Shown: positions 1 to 8,148, numbered from the stretch's first letter. The stretch: DNA of 58,027 nt from JANQIV01 sp050117315 (GCA_050117315.1 JASFMY010000026.1:1-58027), one strand, 5' to 3'. The notes: generated from the letters alone by a model not told the origin. Made by a program: numbers and translations.

Positions 1-127
1 TAAGAAAGAAGATAGTAAAAATAACCTAGAAACTACAGATAATAAAAAGACTAACAAAGATAATGATAATAAAAAAGAAACTAATAAAACGCAAAAAACT
101 AATGAAAAAAAGCAGGAAAAGAAGGAG
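1..127. repeat. left copy of the 127-bp terminal overlap
   Basis: Identical base for base to 57901-58027. Reading across the joint keeps the recT-like gene open, so the two copies are one locus in a circle. A length of exactly 127 equals a common maximum k-mer size of de Bruijn assemblers, so it is more likely an assembly overlap than a physical terminal repeat. Confidence 0.95.
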
Positions 128-163
128 GAAAAAACTAATGAAAAAGATAAAACGAAAAAATAG
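2..163 (+). CDS. RecT/Bet-like protein, C-terminal end (continues from 56945-58027)
   Basis: This frame is open from the first bases and stops at TAG 161-163. It continues the gene that starts at 56945 once the molecule is closed; bases 2-127 duplicate 57902-58027. The segment encodes only a Lys/Asn/Glu/Thr-rich low-complexity tail, probably disordered. Its last 26 bases overlap the next gene (start 138) in another frame. Confidence 0.85.
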   Translation, partial: KKEDSKNNLETTDNKKTNKDNDNKKETNKTQKTNEKKQEKKEEKTNEKDKTKK

Positions 164-311
164 TATTCAAAAAAGAATAAGAAAAGTTGGGAATAGTTTT
201 GTTGTAACTATTCCTATACATCTTATAAAAAAAATGAATCTATCTGAAAATGATATATTTATTTTATATCAAGAATCAGAAAATAAAATTACTATAGAAA
301 GGCTTGATTAG
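138..311 (+). CDS. AbrB/MazE-like small DNA-binding protein
   Basis: 57-aa basic protein. After a Lys/Arg-rich N-terminus comes the swapped-hairpin AbrB/SpoVT pattern: R-K-V-G-N-S, a hydrophobic run, then a second beta strand ending in K-I-T-I-E-R. Such domains dimerise and bind operators as transition-state regulators or antitoxins. No toxin gene is adjacent. I chose ATG 138 because AAGGAGG lies at 122-128; an in-frame start at 63 would only add Lys/Arg read from the recT tail. It overlaps the end of recT, so the two are probably co-transcribed. A second protein of this type is at 12276-12449. Confidence 0.7.
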   Translation: MKKIKRKNSIQKRIRKVGNSFVVTIPIHLIKKMNLSENDIFILYQESENKITIERLD

Positions 312-312
312 T

Positions 313-579
313 ATGAATAAATCAATTAAAAAAAACTCTAATTCTATTAATTTAGATAATGATTCTATGAAATTAATATTCCGTCATAATATCAATTTCA
401 TAGAATTCAAACATTGGTATTTAAAGAATAAAGAAAAAATTGAAAATTCAAAATATCTTACACCATCTGAAAAAATATTTAAAAAATGTTTTAAATATCC
501 AAATGATAATATAGCAAAATTAATATTATTTTACAAGACACAATTAAAAATAAAATTAACTTATAGAATTTTAAAATAA
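313..579 (+). CDS. hypothetical protein (88 aa)
   Basis: Basic protein rich in Lys, Asn and Ile with no motif I recognise. ATG 313 is used with AAAGG at 298-302; a TTG at 304 in frame is a less likely start. It directly follows the AbrB-like gene and is followed by a strong terminator, so it ends the recT operon. Confidence 0.55.
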   Translation: MNKSIKKNSNSINLDNDSMKLIFRHNINFIEFKHWYLKNKEKIENSKYLTPSEKIFKKCFKYPNDNIAKLILFYKTQLKIKLTYRILK

Positions 580-598
580 GCTTCGGCTTATTTTTTTT
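575..598 (+). terminator. rho-independent terminator
   Basis: Seven-base stem AATAAGC / GCTTATT closed by a TTCG loop and followed by a run of T. It ends the transcript that starts upstream of recT, just before the promoter at 638. Confidence 0.85.
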
Positions 599-637
599 AT
601 ATTAATTAGTGTAATTATATTACATTTAACATACTAG

Positions 638-666
638 TTGACAAGAAATGTTCAATGTAATATAAT
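638..666 (+). promoter_or_regulatory. promoter P1 (TTGACA-17-TATAAT)
   Basis: Perfect -35 (638-643) and -10 (661-666) with a 17-base spacer. Spacer end, -10 and downstream bases match promoters at 6416, 16062 and 16261. The leader ends in GGAGGCAGATT before the start at 709, like the leader at 16320. Confidence 0.9.
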
Positions 667-708
667 AGAGTCATAGAAGAATTAAAAAAATGAATTTGGA
701 GGCAGATT

Positions 709-2814
709 ATGGAAAAGATAAATATTGAAATTGAAAGAGAAATATTCAGAAATGGCGATTTTCGGATTTATGCTGGATGGGTTGGCGACGAATCAGTCAG
801 TGTAAAAGCTGATGGATTTGAGCTTACGGAGGGCGAAAAGACTTTAGTCGGAACAATGGGAAATTATAAAGGTCAAAAATCATTTCAATGTAAGTATGAA
901 GAATTTGACTATAATTCCAAACAAGCTAAAAGCAATTTGCTTTGTTCAATACCCGGGATAAAGTCAAAAACAGCCGAAAAAATATTAAGTGAGGTTGAGG
1001 ATATTAATATTTTTAAAACGGAAGATTACCCAAAAATTAAAGGTGTTGGGTCTGCAACTGTATTATTAATTCGTGAAGGACTTCAAAAACTCGAATCTAT
1101 GGAAGTCTTTAAAGAATTAAACATGCTATTAGGCAATAAGATTAGCCCGACTAAAATAAAATCAATAAATGAGTTAGTCGAAAACCTAGAAAATGGTATT
1201 GATGAATTCAAATCAAACCCTTATAAAATCTTAATCGAAAATGCTGGATTTGGATTTAAATATACAGACCGTATTGGTTTAGGATTAGGAATCAAGCAAG
1301 ATAATCCTATTAGGCTAAAATATTTAGTTGAATATGTTGTAAAATATTATACTTCAATGGGTAATTGCTTTATTGAAAAAGATGATTTATTAGATAAACT
1401 ATCATCTTTAAATATAAAGAATGTAGATCAATTTGTTGAAGAAAATGAAAGATTAGAAATTGATGGTGAAAAAGTTTATACAGTTTCAATGTTTGAAGCT
1501 GAAACTAAAATCCCACATTACTTAAAAAAGCTTATTGAAAAAGAAACTAATATAAAATTTCTTGATAATTATGATATAGATCAAGCTATCAATGATTTTG
1601 AAAAGCTCAATAAAATTAAATTTGATAAATTACAAGTTGAAGGGATCAAAAATCTTGTAAATAACAAGGTAAGCATTTTGACTGGTGGTGCTGGAACTGG
1701 TAAAACTACTTTGTTAAAATGTGCATTATTTATTTTAAATGAATTAAATTTTAGAATGTTCCTAACTGCTCCAACTGGAAAAGCTTCAAGAAGAATGGAG
1801 CAAGCAACTGGATCATTGGCAACAACAATACATAGATTTTTAAATGTTGCTGAAGATTCTGGAACTTATCGACAATCTGTAATGGTTGTTGACGAGTTTT
1901 CAATGGTTGATACGGAATTATTTTATGATTTATTAAGAACGATGGAGGATGCACCAATTGACTTTAAAAAGTTAATTCTTGTTGGTGATCCGGGACAATT
2001 GCCAAGCGTTCAACCCGGAAACTGTTTACATGATTTAATTGAATCAAAGATAATACCATGTGTAAAACTTCAAAAAGTTTTTAGGCAAAAAGGTGATTCA
2101 AATATTATTGATATTGCAACTTTAGTAAATGATAATAAGCAATTCGATACATCAATTAAAAAGAAAGACTTTTATTGTAAAGCTGTTAATGATTCTAATT
2201 GCAAGGATTCAATATTATATTTCTTTAATTATTTACTAGAAAAATACGATAATATAGATAAATTTTATTCTGATGTACAATTTATTGCACCAATTAAAAA
2301 GGGTGCTACTGGCGTGAATAAAATTAATGAAATGTTGAAAAAACAAATAAATCCTGTAAAAGAAAAAGATAAATTATCAAAATGGTTTCCCTTTGATAAG
2401 GGAGACAAAATAATGTGTATAAAAAATGACAGAGAAAATGAAATAATGAATGGAGAAAGTGGTCGTATCTCTGATGAAGATAAAACAACATTTTCTGTAT
2501 TTTATAATGATTTAGACAGAACTGTTTGTTATAAGAAAAATTCCGAAACTGTTAAAAATTTTCAATTGGCGTATTGCTCTACAATTCACAAATTACAAGG
2601 ATCAGAATTTAAATATATCGTGATTATAATGAATCAAGATTCACCATTTATGGATTCAAGAATACTTTATACAGGAATCACAAGAGGAAAGCAAACAGTT
2701 ATTTATCTTAGTAATAAACAAACAACCGAGAAAATTGTTGAAAGAAACAACAGGGAAAAAAGAAATACATTTCTAAAAGAAAGAATGATATCAGAATTCA
2801 AGGAGGATTGCTAA
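709..2814 (+). CDS. recD2: RecD2-like DNA helicase
   Basis: 701-aa superfamily 1B 5'-3' helicase. An N-terminal helix-hairpin-helix region (about 78-125, IPGIKSKTAEKIL and IKGVGSATV) precedes the motor. Walker A GGAGTGKTT is near residue 326 and Walker B VVDEFSMVD near 392. Motif III GDPGQLPSV, an F-R-Q, and the C-terminal UvrD/RecD motifs TIHKLQGSE and YTGITRGK follow. Length and order fit RecD2, which works without RecBC. It is the first gene after promoter P1 and probably supports replication or recombination with the RecT-like annealing protein. An exonuclease role is not shown by the sequence. Confidence 0.9.
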   Translation: MEKINIEIEREIFRNGDFRIYAGWVGDESVSVKADGFELTEGEKTLVGTMGNYKGQKSFQCKYEEFDYNSKQAKSNLLCSIPGIKSKTAEKILSEVEDINIFKTEDYPKIKGVGSATVLLIREGLQKLESMEVFKELNMLLGNKISPTKIKSINELVENLENGIDEFKSNPYKILIENAGFGFKYTDRIGLGLGIKQDNPIRLKYLVEYVVKYYTSMGNCFIEKDDLLDKLSSLNIKNVDQFVEENERLEIDGEKVYTVSMFEAETKIPHYLKKLIEKETNIKFLDNYDIDQAINDFEKLNKIKFDKLQVEGIKNLVNNKVSILTGGAGTGKTTLLKCALFILNELNFRMFLTAPTGKASRRMEQATGSLATTIHRFLNVAEDSGTYRQSVMVVDEFSMVDTELFYDLLRTMEDAPIDFKKLILVGDPGQLPSVQPGNCLHDLIESKIIPCVKLQKVFRQKGDSNIIDIATLVNDNKQFDTSIKKKDFYCKAVNDSNCKDSILYFFNYLLEKYDNIDKFYSDVQFIAPIKKGATGVNKINEMLKKQINPVKEKDKLSKWFPFDKGDKIMCIKNDRENEIMNGESGRISDEDKTTFSVFYNDLDRTVCYKKNSETVKNFQLAYCSTIHKLQGSEFKYIVIIMNQDSPFMDSRILYTGITRGKQTVIYLSNKQTTEKIVERNNREKRNTFLKERMISEFKEDC

Positions 2815-2868
2815 GATAATTCTTAGCTTCCTAATTTATAAAATTATAAAAATAGAGGAGATTATATT

Positions 2869-3483
2869 ATGAAAATACAACTAAATTTTAACTTAATGAT
2901 TGAAGATTTAAAATTAAAAGATTTGGAAAGATTGGGAATACAAGAATTTTCAAATCTTCAAGAAACACCAAAAATCGAATGGTTAGGAAATAACGAACAT
3001 GTAGAAATAAAGAATAACTATGATTTTGAAAGAATTAAAAGCGTAGAAATTAAATATTCTATTTTAGCAAATGCCTTTATAGATTATTTAAGAAAATTAA
3101 AATATACCTACAAAGAATATTTTAATAATTATATGATTAGATTTCCTATTGAATCATTTATTCAAGATGACGATTTTGCTTTTGAAAATTCTGATAATGA
3201 AAAAGAAGTTCTTGTATTTCAATTAGGATTAAGTGACTTATGCCGCATTGTTTATAACTATACTTATGACTGTATAATTAATGAAATTGATGAATTGAAA
3301 ATTCAATTTAATTGCAAAAAACAAAATATAATTGATGAATTAGAAAATATGTATTGTTTTGATAGCAAGAAAATAAATATATTAACTAAAGACTTAGAGG
3401 ATATATTTATTAAATTAAATAAGATAGAGGAACGTTTTGATAAGCTTAAATGCTATCACAATATTGATGATCTAATTGACTAA
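2869..3483 (+). CDS. hypothetical protein (204 aa)
   Basis: Acidic, helix-rich protein with a predicted coiled-coil C-terminal third rich in Ile, Leu, Lys and Glu. No enzyme motif is visible. GAGGAG lies upstream of ATG 2869. It follows the RecD2-like helicase in one transcript; a replication or recombination accessory is possible but unproven. Confidence 0.6.
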   Translation: MKIQLNFNLMIEDLKLKDLERLGIQEFSNLQETPKIEWLGNNEHVEIKNNYDFERIKSVEIKYSILANAFIDYLRKLKYTYKEYFNNYMIRFPIESFIQDDDFAFENSDNEKEVLVFQLGLSDLCRIVYNYTYDCIINEIDELKIQFNCKKQNIIDELENMYCFDSKKINILTKDLEDIFIKLNKIEERFDKLKCYHNIDDLID

Positions 3484-3507
3484 AGAAGAAAAGGAAAATT
3501 TAAAATT

Positions 3508-3864
3508 ATGGAAAAAACAAAATTAGGAATATATAAAATATTAAATATAAAGACCAATAGCTTTTATATTGGTAGTAGTAAAGATTTAGAAAGACGAAAA
3601 TATAATCATTTTAGTAAATTAAAAGAAAATAAACATAAAAATAAAAAATTACAAGCTGATTTTAATAAATTTAAAGCAGAATATTTTAAATTTATAATAT
3701 TAGAAGAAATGCCTAATAATACAAAAAGTTATGATTTAGCATATAAAGAATTATATTACATTTATAAATATAAGCCTACTTATAATAAAAAACTACCTGT
3801 ATTACCTGAAAAAAAATATACTCAGAATGATATAAATAAAGTCTATTTAAATATAAATATATAA
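3508..3864 (+). CDS. GIY-YIG endonuclease
   Basis: 118 aa consisting almost only of a GIY-YIG nuclease domain. GIY is at residues 7-9 and Y-I-G at 20-22, followed by R29/R30, H34, a likely metal-binding E81 in KELYYI, and N93. No DNA-recognition domain is attached, so it may be a free-standing homing-type or host-DNA-degrading nuclease. No intron lies nearby, which argues against an intron-encoded role. Confidence 0.85.
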   Translation: MEKTKLGIYKILNIKTNSFYIGSSKDLERRKYNHFSKLKENKHKNKKLQADFNKFKAEYFKFIILEEMPNNTKSYDLAYKELYYIYKYKPTYNKKLPVLPEKKYTQNDINKVYLNINI

Positions 3865-3880
3865 AGGGGATGAAAAAATT

Positions 3881-4135
3881 ATGAATAAACAAACTATTGA
3901 AAAGTTTTTAAAATCAAATCAGCTTGATGACCGTTTTTATCTTGATATATATAATAACGAAATTTGTATTGCTGAGAATGCAATGGACTTTAGCATTCAT
4001 ATTGATATAAATACAATAAAAAATATAGGTTTAAACTATAAATATATATTTTTTGAAACACAATTCGGAAAATTTGAATTTTTAAGAAAAGACAATATGG
4101 ATATATTAAAAAAGGCTTTTGGAAATCAAAAATAG
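3881..4135 (+). CDS. hypothetical protein (84 aa)
   Basis: Small mixed alpha/beta protein without recognisable motifs. AAAGGGGA precedes ATG 3881 at good spacing. Part of the early operon from P1. Confidence 0.55.
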   Translation: MNKQTIEKFLKSNQLDDRFYLDIYNNEICIAENAMDFSIHIDINTIKNIGLNYKYIFFETQFGKFEFLRKDNMDILKKAFGNQK

Positions 4136-4158
4136 TCTAATTGAAAGTAGGTTAAATC

Positions 4159-4326
4159 ATGGATTTAAGAATTTTATCAATTAAAGAAAATTTAACTTAT
4201 TGTCATAAATTAAAAAAATATATAAAACAAGATATATTATGTATGAAATGTAATTTATGTAAATTAAAAATAAAAGAAATTGAAGATTTTAACAAAAAAA
4301 TTATGAAATATATAGGAGCTGATTAA
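4159..4326 (+). CDS. small Cys-containing protein (55 aa)
   Basis: Open frame from ATG 4159 to TAA 4326. Cysteines at 15, 28, 31 and 34 (the last three as C-x2-C-x2-C) could form a zinc knuckle. The ribosome binding site is weak (AGTAGG). It ends one base before the next gene start, which suggests coupling. Function unknown. Confidence 0.5.
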   Translation: MDLRILSIKENLTYCHKLKKYIKQDILCMKCNLCKLKIKEIEDFNKKIMKYIGAD

Positions 4327-4327
4327 A

Positions 4328-4567
4328 ATGTTAAAACAAAGAATAAGAACAATGAATAATAAATTAAAAGGTTATAGAGTTTGGAAGAATATAACCCAAA
4401 AAGAACTATCTGAAGAATTAAATATAAGTCGTGATTGGATAAGAAGAATTGAAAATGATAAGGCTTATCCAAAATATCAGATAAGAAAAAAACTATGTGA
4501 TTACTTTGGGATTAACCAAGAACAATTATTTATATTAGATCAGAAAGAGGATGATATTAATGACTGA
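4328..4567 (+). CDS. XRE-family helix-turn-helix regulator
   Basis: 79-aa Cro/CI-type protein. The HTH spans about residues 15-70, with the typical TQKELSEELNISRDWIRRIE core. It lacks a dimerisation or protease-sensing domain, so it resembles Cro or a small plasmid regulator rather than a full CI repressor. AGGAG at 4313-4317 supports ATG 4328. No obvious operator lies immediately upstream. Confidence 0.85.
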   Translation: MLKQRIRTMNNKLKGYRVWKNITQKELSEELNISRDWIRRIENDKAYPKYQIRKKLCDYFGINQEQLFILDQKEDDIND

Positions 4568-4952
4568 AAAAGAAAAGTTTTTTGAAGCTTTAAAAGATGA
4601 TGAAAAAAGAGATAAAATTTTTAAATTTTTAATAGAATCATCCGCAAAAAGAAAGATTGAAGAATTTAAAAAAAATACAGGATATTCTTTAGATGAATTT
4701 TTTATTTTATTAGCTGAAGATAAAATAAAAATCATAGAAATAGATAATAAAATTATTTATAAATGCCAATGTGGAACTAATTATATGATTTATAGAAAAG
4801 AGGAATCAATAAATTGTTTTGAGTTAAGAACTCAATCAGATCCATTAAGTGTTAAGAGTATTATTCCATTTACAGAATATTTCTATTGTATTAAATGCGG
4901 ACAAAGAGCTGTAATATATGGAGAAATAAAAAAAATTGAGGTGATATTTTGA
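4560..4952 (+). CDS. zinc-ribbon-containing hypothetical protein
   Basis: 130 aa. The N-terminal half is charged and helical. The C-terminal half has C-x-C (KCQCG) and C-x2-C (YCIKCG) about 40 residues apart, which look like a zinc ribbon. ATG 4560 sits nine bases after AAAGAGG and overlaps the previous stop by 8 bases; an in-frame ATG at 4551 lies too close to that site. Confidence 0.6.
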   Translation: MTEKEKFFEALKDDEKRDKIFKFLIESSAKRKIEEFKKNTGYSLDEFFILLAEDKIKIIEIDNKIIYKCQCGTNYMIYRKEESINCFELRTQSDPLSVKSIIPFTEYFYCIKCGQRAVIYGEIKKIEVIF

Positions 4953-5287
4953 ATTATTTATTTGAAGTAAGAGATAAAAGCACTAAACGTAAAATAAAAA
5001 TTTATGGATCAGCTTTTCACCCGATATTAGGACCAGTTTTTATTATTTTTTCAGAAAATCAATTTTTATTTTCAGCGGTTAATAATTATACACCAGCAAA
5101 AGAAAATAAAAAAAATGAATATACAGGTCATTATAATTCTAATGATCATTTATTTAAAGAAGGAAGCTTAATTGATCATTGTTTAAAAGATATGCGGAAA
5201 AAACAATATAAAACTGACTCAACAAATACTTATATAAGTAATGAAAGTTATCTAAATATTAAAAATATTGAAAGGAATGATGATTAA
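4949..5287 (+). CDS. hypothetical protein (112 aa)
   Basis: TTG start at 4949 preceded by GAGGTG, overlapping the previous gene by 4 bases. No motif recognised. Confidence 0.5.
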   Translation: MNYLFEVRDKSTKRKIKIYGSAFHPILGPVFIIFSENQFLFSAVNNYTPAKENKKNEYTGHYNSNDHLFKEGSLIDHCLKDMRKKQYKTDSTNTYISNESYLNIKNIERNDD

Positions 5288-5652
5288 TGAGAAAGGAAGG
5301 TAAAATAGCCATAGAAAATAATTTATTAGATAAGATATTAAAAAATAGAAAATCTAATGAAAGTATTGATGATTATATTAATAAAATTTTAGAAGATCAT
5401 TTTTATTTACTTTATAAAATTGATATTAAACCAAATAAATATAAAAAAGATTTAACTATAGAAGAAATTTATAAATTAAAAGAAAATCCGAATTTTATTA
5501 TTTTATCTGATAAGACAAATTATGAACTAAAAAAAGTTAAAGAATTATTTAATAATTTAGACATTGCTGGTAATAAAGAAGATGAATTGATTGGATATGC
5601 ATTAAGATTGATTCAAAGTATTCACAATACAAAATTACCTAAAGGAGAATAA
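5287..5652 (+). CDS. hypothetical protein (121 aa)
   Basis: Lys/Glu-rich helical protein whose ATG shares a base with the previous stop codon. The first 45 residues (NLLDKILKN...SIDDYINKIL) faintly resemble a ribbon-helix-helix antitoxin pattern, too weak to assign. Confidence 0.5.
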   Translation: MRKEGKIAIENNLLDKILKNRKSNESIDDYINKILEDHFYLLYKIDIKPNKYKKDLTIEEIYKLKENPNFIILSDKTNYELKKVKELFNNLDIAGNKEDELIGYALRLIQSIHNTKLPKGE

Positions 5653-5657
5653 TACCT

Positions 5658-5942
5658 ATGAAAATATTAAGAATTTTGCTTATTAATACATTAAAAGAAA
5701 AAGGACTATTAATTCTAAGTCCTAAATTAAAAATAGAAAATTCGGGCAATTTTCAATCAATTAAAAGCATAATTAACAAACTAAATATAGAAAATAATTT
5801 TGCATATGAAAAAATATTTGCGACTTGCATAACCGATAACTTAAATTATAACTATGAATATTATTTTAATTCTTCAAAAAGAAAATATCAAATGAAGGAT
5901 TACAATACAAAATTATATGAAAATTGGGCATATATAAAATGA
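5658..5942 (+). CDS. hypothetical protein (94 aa)
   Basis: Small protein preceded by AAAGGAG. Its stop overlaps the start of the ERCC4-type nuclease (ATGA), suggesting translational coupling. No motif recognised. Confidence 0.5.
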   Translation: MKILRILLINTLKEKGLLILSPKLKIENSGNFQSIKSIINKLNIENNFAYEKIFATCITDNLNYNYEYYFNSSKRKYQMKDYNTKLYENWAYIK

Positions 5943-6427
5943 TTATATTAATTGATTCTAGAGAAAAGGAGAACAGCCATATATTAAATTATATGGCTGT
6001 TAATAAAATATCGGTTAAAAGAAAACAAACATTAAAATTCGGTGATTATTCATTTATTGATCATAACACAGATTATAGAAATTTGATTGTAATTGAAAGA
6101 AAAAATAGTCTTGATGAATTAGCTCTAAATTTAACTTCAGGTAAAAAAGACAATCCGATAAATCGCCGAGAACGATTTAAAAATGAGTTTAAAAGAGCAA
6201 AAGAAGCAGGAGCTAAAATGGTTCTTTTAATTGAAAATGCTACTCAAGAAGATATAAAAGAGCATAATTATAGATCAAAATTACATCCTAATGCATTCAT
6301 AGGCTCACTAAATTCTTGGTATAATAAAGGATATATTGACAATATTTTCTTTTGTCAAGACAAGAATGATGCAGGATGGGCAATGTTGAAAATCTTCCAT
6401 AATTTTCTTAAAGAGTTGACAAAATAG
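5939..6427 (+). CDS. ERCC4/XPF-type nuclease domain protein
   Basis: 162 aa with the ERCC4 nuclease core: D6-S-R-E, F34-G-D-Y37 and I52-E-R-K55, the metal-binding signature (D...GDY...ERK) of XPF/Mus81-type structure-specific endonucleases. The helix-hairpin-helix that eukaryotic relatives carry is absent, so the protein is catalytic domain only. ATG 5939 overlaps the upstream stop as ATGA; TTG 5924 is an alternative. It may resolve branched or flapped recombination intermediates with the RecT-like and RecD2-like proteins. Confidence 0.8.
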   Translation: MIILIDSREKENSHILNYMAVNKISVKRKQTLKFGDYSFIDHNTDYRNLIVIERKNSLDELALNLTSGKKDNPINRRERFKNEFKRAKEAGAKMVLLIENATQEDIKEHNYRSKLHPNAFIGSLNSWYNKGYIDNIFFCQDKNDAGWAMLKIFHNFLKELTK

Positions 6428-6444
6428 ATTCTATGTAATATAAT
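6416..6444 (+). promoter_or_regulatory. promoter P2 (TTGACA-17-TATAAT)
   Basis: Consensus hexamers at 6416-6421 and 6439-6444 with a 17-base spacer. The -35 box lies inside the last codons of the nuclease gene. The spacer is almost identical to that of P4 (16261). Confidence 0.88.
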
Positions 6445-6484
6445 AGATGTAGTAAGAAAAATATTAAACTTATGGGAGGCAGTT

Positions 6485-6628
6485 ATGAAAGATTTTAATT
6501 TTACAGAAGGCGAAATTGAAAGAATCGAAGAATTACAAGACATTGGAGATATTCCAGCCTATATATTTATTAAAGAACCAAAAGGAAAATTATCTTATTC
6601 TGACTTGTCAGAACCTGATATATTTTAA
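6485..6628 (+). CDS. small acidic protein (47 aa)
   Basis: ATG 6485 follows GGGAGGCAGTT, the same leader type as behind P1 and P4. The protein is acidic (Glu/Asp-rich, with F-I-K-E-P-K-G-K) and has no known motif. Being the first gene behind a strong dedicated promoter, it is probably highly expressed early; a host-interaction role is a guess. Confidence 0.6.
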   Translation: MKDFNFTEGEIERIEELQDIGDIPAYIFIKEPKGKLSYSDLSEPDIF

Positions 6629-6651
6629 AATAAAGGAAGGAGATAAAAACA

Positions 6652-6834
6652 ATGGGAAAAGATCAAGAATTAATTAGAAATTGTCAAATAAAAAGCTGTA
6701 AACATAACAATGGTAAAGGATCATGTAACCTTGAACCCGGTGAAGATTGTACCGAAGCAACCGTAGTTGAAAACAATAAAATAGTAACAGATAGAAAAAA
6801 TAAAAAAGGTAAAAAATGGTATGAACTAGATTAA
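6652..6834 (+). CDS. Cys-rich small protein, DUF1540-like
   Basis: 60 aa with cysteines at 11, 16, 25 and 33 in a pattern resembling DUF1540-type metal-binding peptides (C-x4-C-x-H-N-N, then C). Preceded by GGAAGGAG. Its neighbour at 6910 has a similar four-Cys layout. Confidence 0.55.
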   Translation: MGKDQELIRNCQIKSCKHNNGKGSCNLEPGEDCTEATVVENNKIVTDRKNKKGKKWYELD

Positions 6835-6837
6835 TTT

Positions 6838-6866
6838 AAGAGGGGATTATCCTCTCTTATTTTTTA
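6838..6866 (+). terminator. rho-independent terminator
   Basis: Eight-pair stem (AAGAGGGG / CCTCTCTT, one G-T pair) with a five-base loop, followed by T7. Ends the P2 transcript. Confidence 0.8.
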
Positions 6867-6909
6867 TATAAATTAAATTCAAAAAAATTAGAAAGGAAAT
6901 AATTAGCAA

Positions 6910-7065
6910 ATGGACTGCAAATATAATGATTCAGAATGTTACTTTTATAAAGACAAAAAATGTAATAAAGATTTACGTCAAAAATGTTTAAAAGAAATTG
7001 ACCATACTAAAAAAATAAAAATGGATGCAAAAAATTATTGGGATAAATTAAGAAAAATAAAATAA
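6910..7065 (+). CDS. Cys-rich small protein (51 aa)
   Basis: ATG 6910 to TAA 7065. Cysteines at 3, 10, 18 and 26 with basic residues between them suggest a small metal-binding fold related to the 6652 gene product. AAAGGA lies 12 bases upstream, and a TAGCA repeat unit sits between it and the start codon. Confidence 0.5.
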   Translation: MDCKYNDSECYFYKDKKCNKDLRQKCLKEIDHTKKIKMDAKNYWDKLRKIK

Positions 7066-7264
7066 TTATTTGCTAATTAAAAAAAATAATTGCTAGGTAT
7101 AAATATTTATATTTAGCAATTATTTTTTTTGCTAAATATAAACTTGCTAATTTAAAATATTAATTGAATTGCTAACTTAAAAATTTGCTAATTTAAAGTT
7201 TGCTAGGTTAAATTTGCTAACTTAAAAACTTGCTAATTTAAAGTTTGCTAGGTATAAAAAAACC

Positions 7265-7308
7265 CTTGCTAAGTAAGGATTAATCATATTAGCAAAGATT
7301 TTTTTTTG
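7265..7308 (+). terminator. terminator built from repeat units
   Basis: CTTGCTAA pairs with TTAGCAAAG (one bulged A) and is followed by T10. Two inverted repeat units form the stem. Ends + strand transcription. Confidence 0.65.
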
Positions 7309-7432
7309 TTTTTAGCAACATTAAAATTAAAGGAAAGTAAAATTCACAAAATACATTTTTTAGAAGTTTTTAACTTAGCAATTTTAATTTAGCAACTTCT
7401 AATTTTTATTATATATTATATTTAGCAAAAAC

Positions 7433-7462
7433 AAAAAGAGCTATTTTTTTAAAGCTCTTTTT
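7433..7462. terminator. bidirectional terminator
   Basis: Perfect ten-base stem AAAAAGAGCT / AGCTCTTTTT around a ten-base loop, with A and T runs serving both strands. Lies between the convergent operons. Confidence 0.75.
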
Positions 7463-7577
7463 GCTAAGTGATAATTTTAAATTAATATATTTTTCAAATT
7501 TTGCTAAGTAAAAAGTATTATAATAATTATTGTATCATATACAAATAAATTTAATTTGTTATATTTGTTTACCCATA

Positions 7578-7620
7578 GGAAATGGATCTGAATTTTATTG
7601 ATGATCTATTTCCTTATTTT
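7578..7620 (+). terminator. hairpin terminator facing the - strand operon
   Basis: Eleven-pair stem GGAAATGGATC / GATCTATTTCC followed by TTATTTTT on the + strand. It would stop rightward transcripts from running antisense into the - strand genes. Confidence 0.6.
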
Positions 7621-7961
7621 TGATATCTTTTTTTCTGAGATATTGCCCCAGCAATATTTTTGTCATGTAAATCCTTAAAAAATAATTCTTTATTGGCTAA
7701 AGAAAAATTTATTTTATAGCCATAATTACCATCAAAAAATATAAATGCTCTTTTTTCATTCCATATAACAACTGTTAATTGTGAAGTCATAGCAGAACCG
7801 CCAATTCCTTCATGTCCTCCGCTTGTATTGCACCATATTTGGTTAAATGAAGTCATTTCAAAAGATTCATTAGGATTATTAATCAATTGTGCAAATCTTT
7901 CATAAATATTCAGATACATTTTTGCAATTCTAGGCACGTCATAATATCTATATTTCATCAT
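7614..7961 (-). CDS. hypothetical protein (115 aa)
   Basis: Mixed alpha/beta protein with a Gly-rich stretch (SGGHEGIGGSAMTSQ) followed by two likely beta strands (TVVIWN, RAFIFFDGNYGY). No family recognised. I use ATG 7961 because GAAAGGG lies eight bases upstream; the ATG at 7967 is too close to it. Last gene of the left - strand operon. Confidence 0.55.
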   Translation of the reverse strand: MMKYRYYDVPRIAKMYLNIYERFAQLINNPNESFEMTSFNQIWCNTSGGHEGIGGSAMTSQLTVVIWNEKRAFIFFDGNYGYKINFSLANKELFFKDLHDKNIAGAISQKKRYQK

Positions 7962-8148
7962 ATTCATTTCCCTTTCTATAACTTATTGGAGTGTTATATT
8001 CTCCGTAATCTCCGCTTGTATCGGCTTCAAAAATAATAGCCGTATTATCAGTGAATGTTATTTTTATATAACCTTCATTAAGATCATTATCAATATTTTT
8101 TATTGTTTTTCCTATTATTGAATCAATATCAAAATCAAAATTTTTCAT
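7948..8148 (-). CDS. hypothetical protein (66 aa)
   Basis: Acidic, beta-rich small protein (IKITFTDNTAIIFEADTSGDYG), preceded by GAGGTAG, overlapping both neighbours by a few codons. The strand pattern is like small phage beta-sheet proteins, but I cannot name the family. Confidence 0.55.
   Translation of the reverse strand: MKNFDFDIDSIIGKTIKNIDNDLNEGYIKITFTDNTAIIFEADTSGDYGEYNTPISYRKGNEYDEI

Larger units (their letters stand above)
6904..7506. repeat. TGCTA/TAGCA repeat array in convergent intergenic zone
   Basis: Twenty copies of TGCTA or its complement, 19 of them between 7071 and 7506. From 7130 to 7260 they recur mostly every 14-16 bases as TTTGCTAAYTTAAA or TTTGCTAGGTWTAAA. Units left of 7272 are almost all in + orientation; those at 7290-7427 are inverted; the last two are + again. 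No gene fits in 7066-7613. An iteron, centromere-like or regulator-binding array is likely. Confidence 0.85.

Noticed and set aside
1..127. Physical direct terminal repeat
   Set aside because: Lies within a coding gene, has the exact length of a common assembler k-mer, and closes the frame; assembly overlap is simpler.
7130..7260. CRISPR array
   Set aside because: Units of about 15 bases with no unique spacers of constant length and no cas genes.
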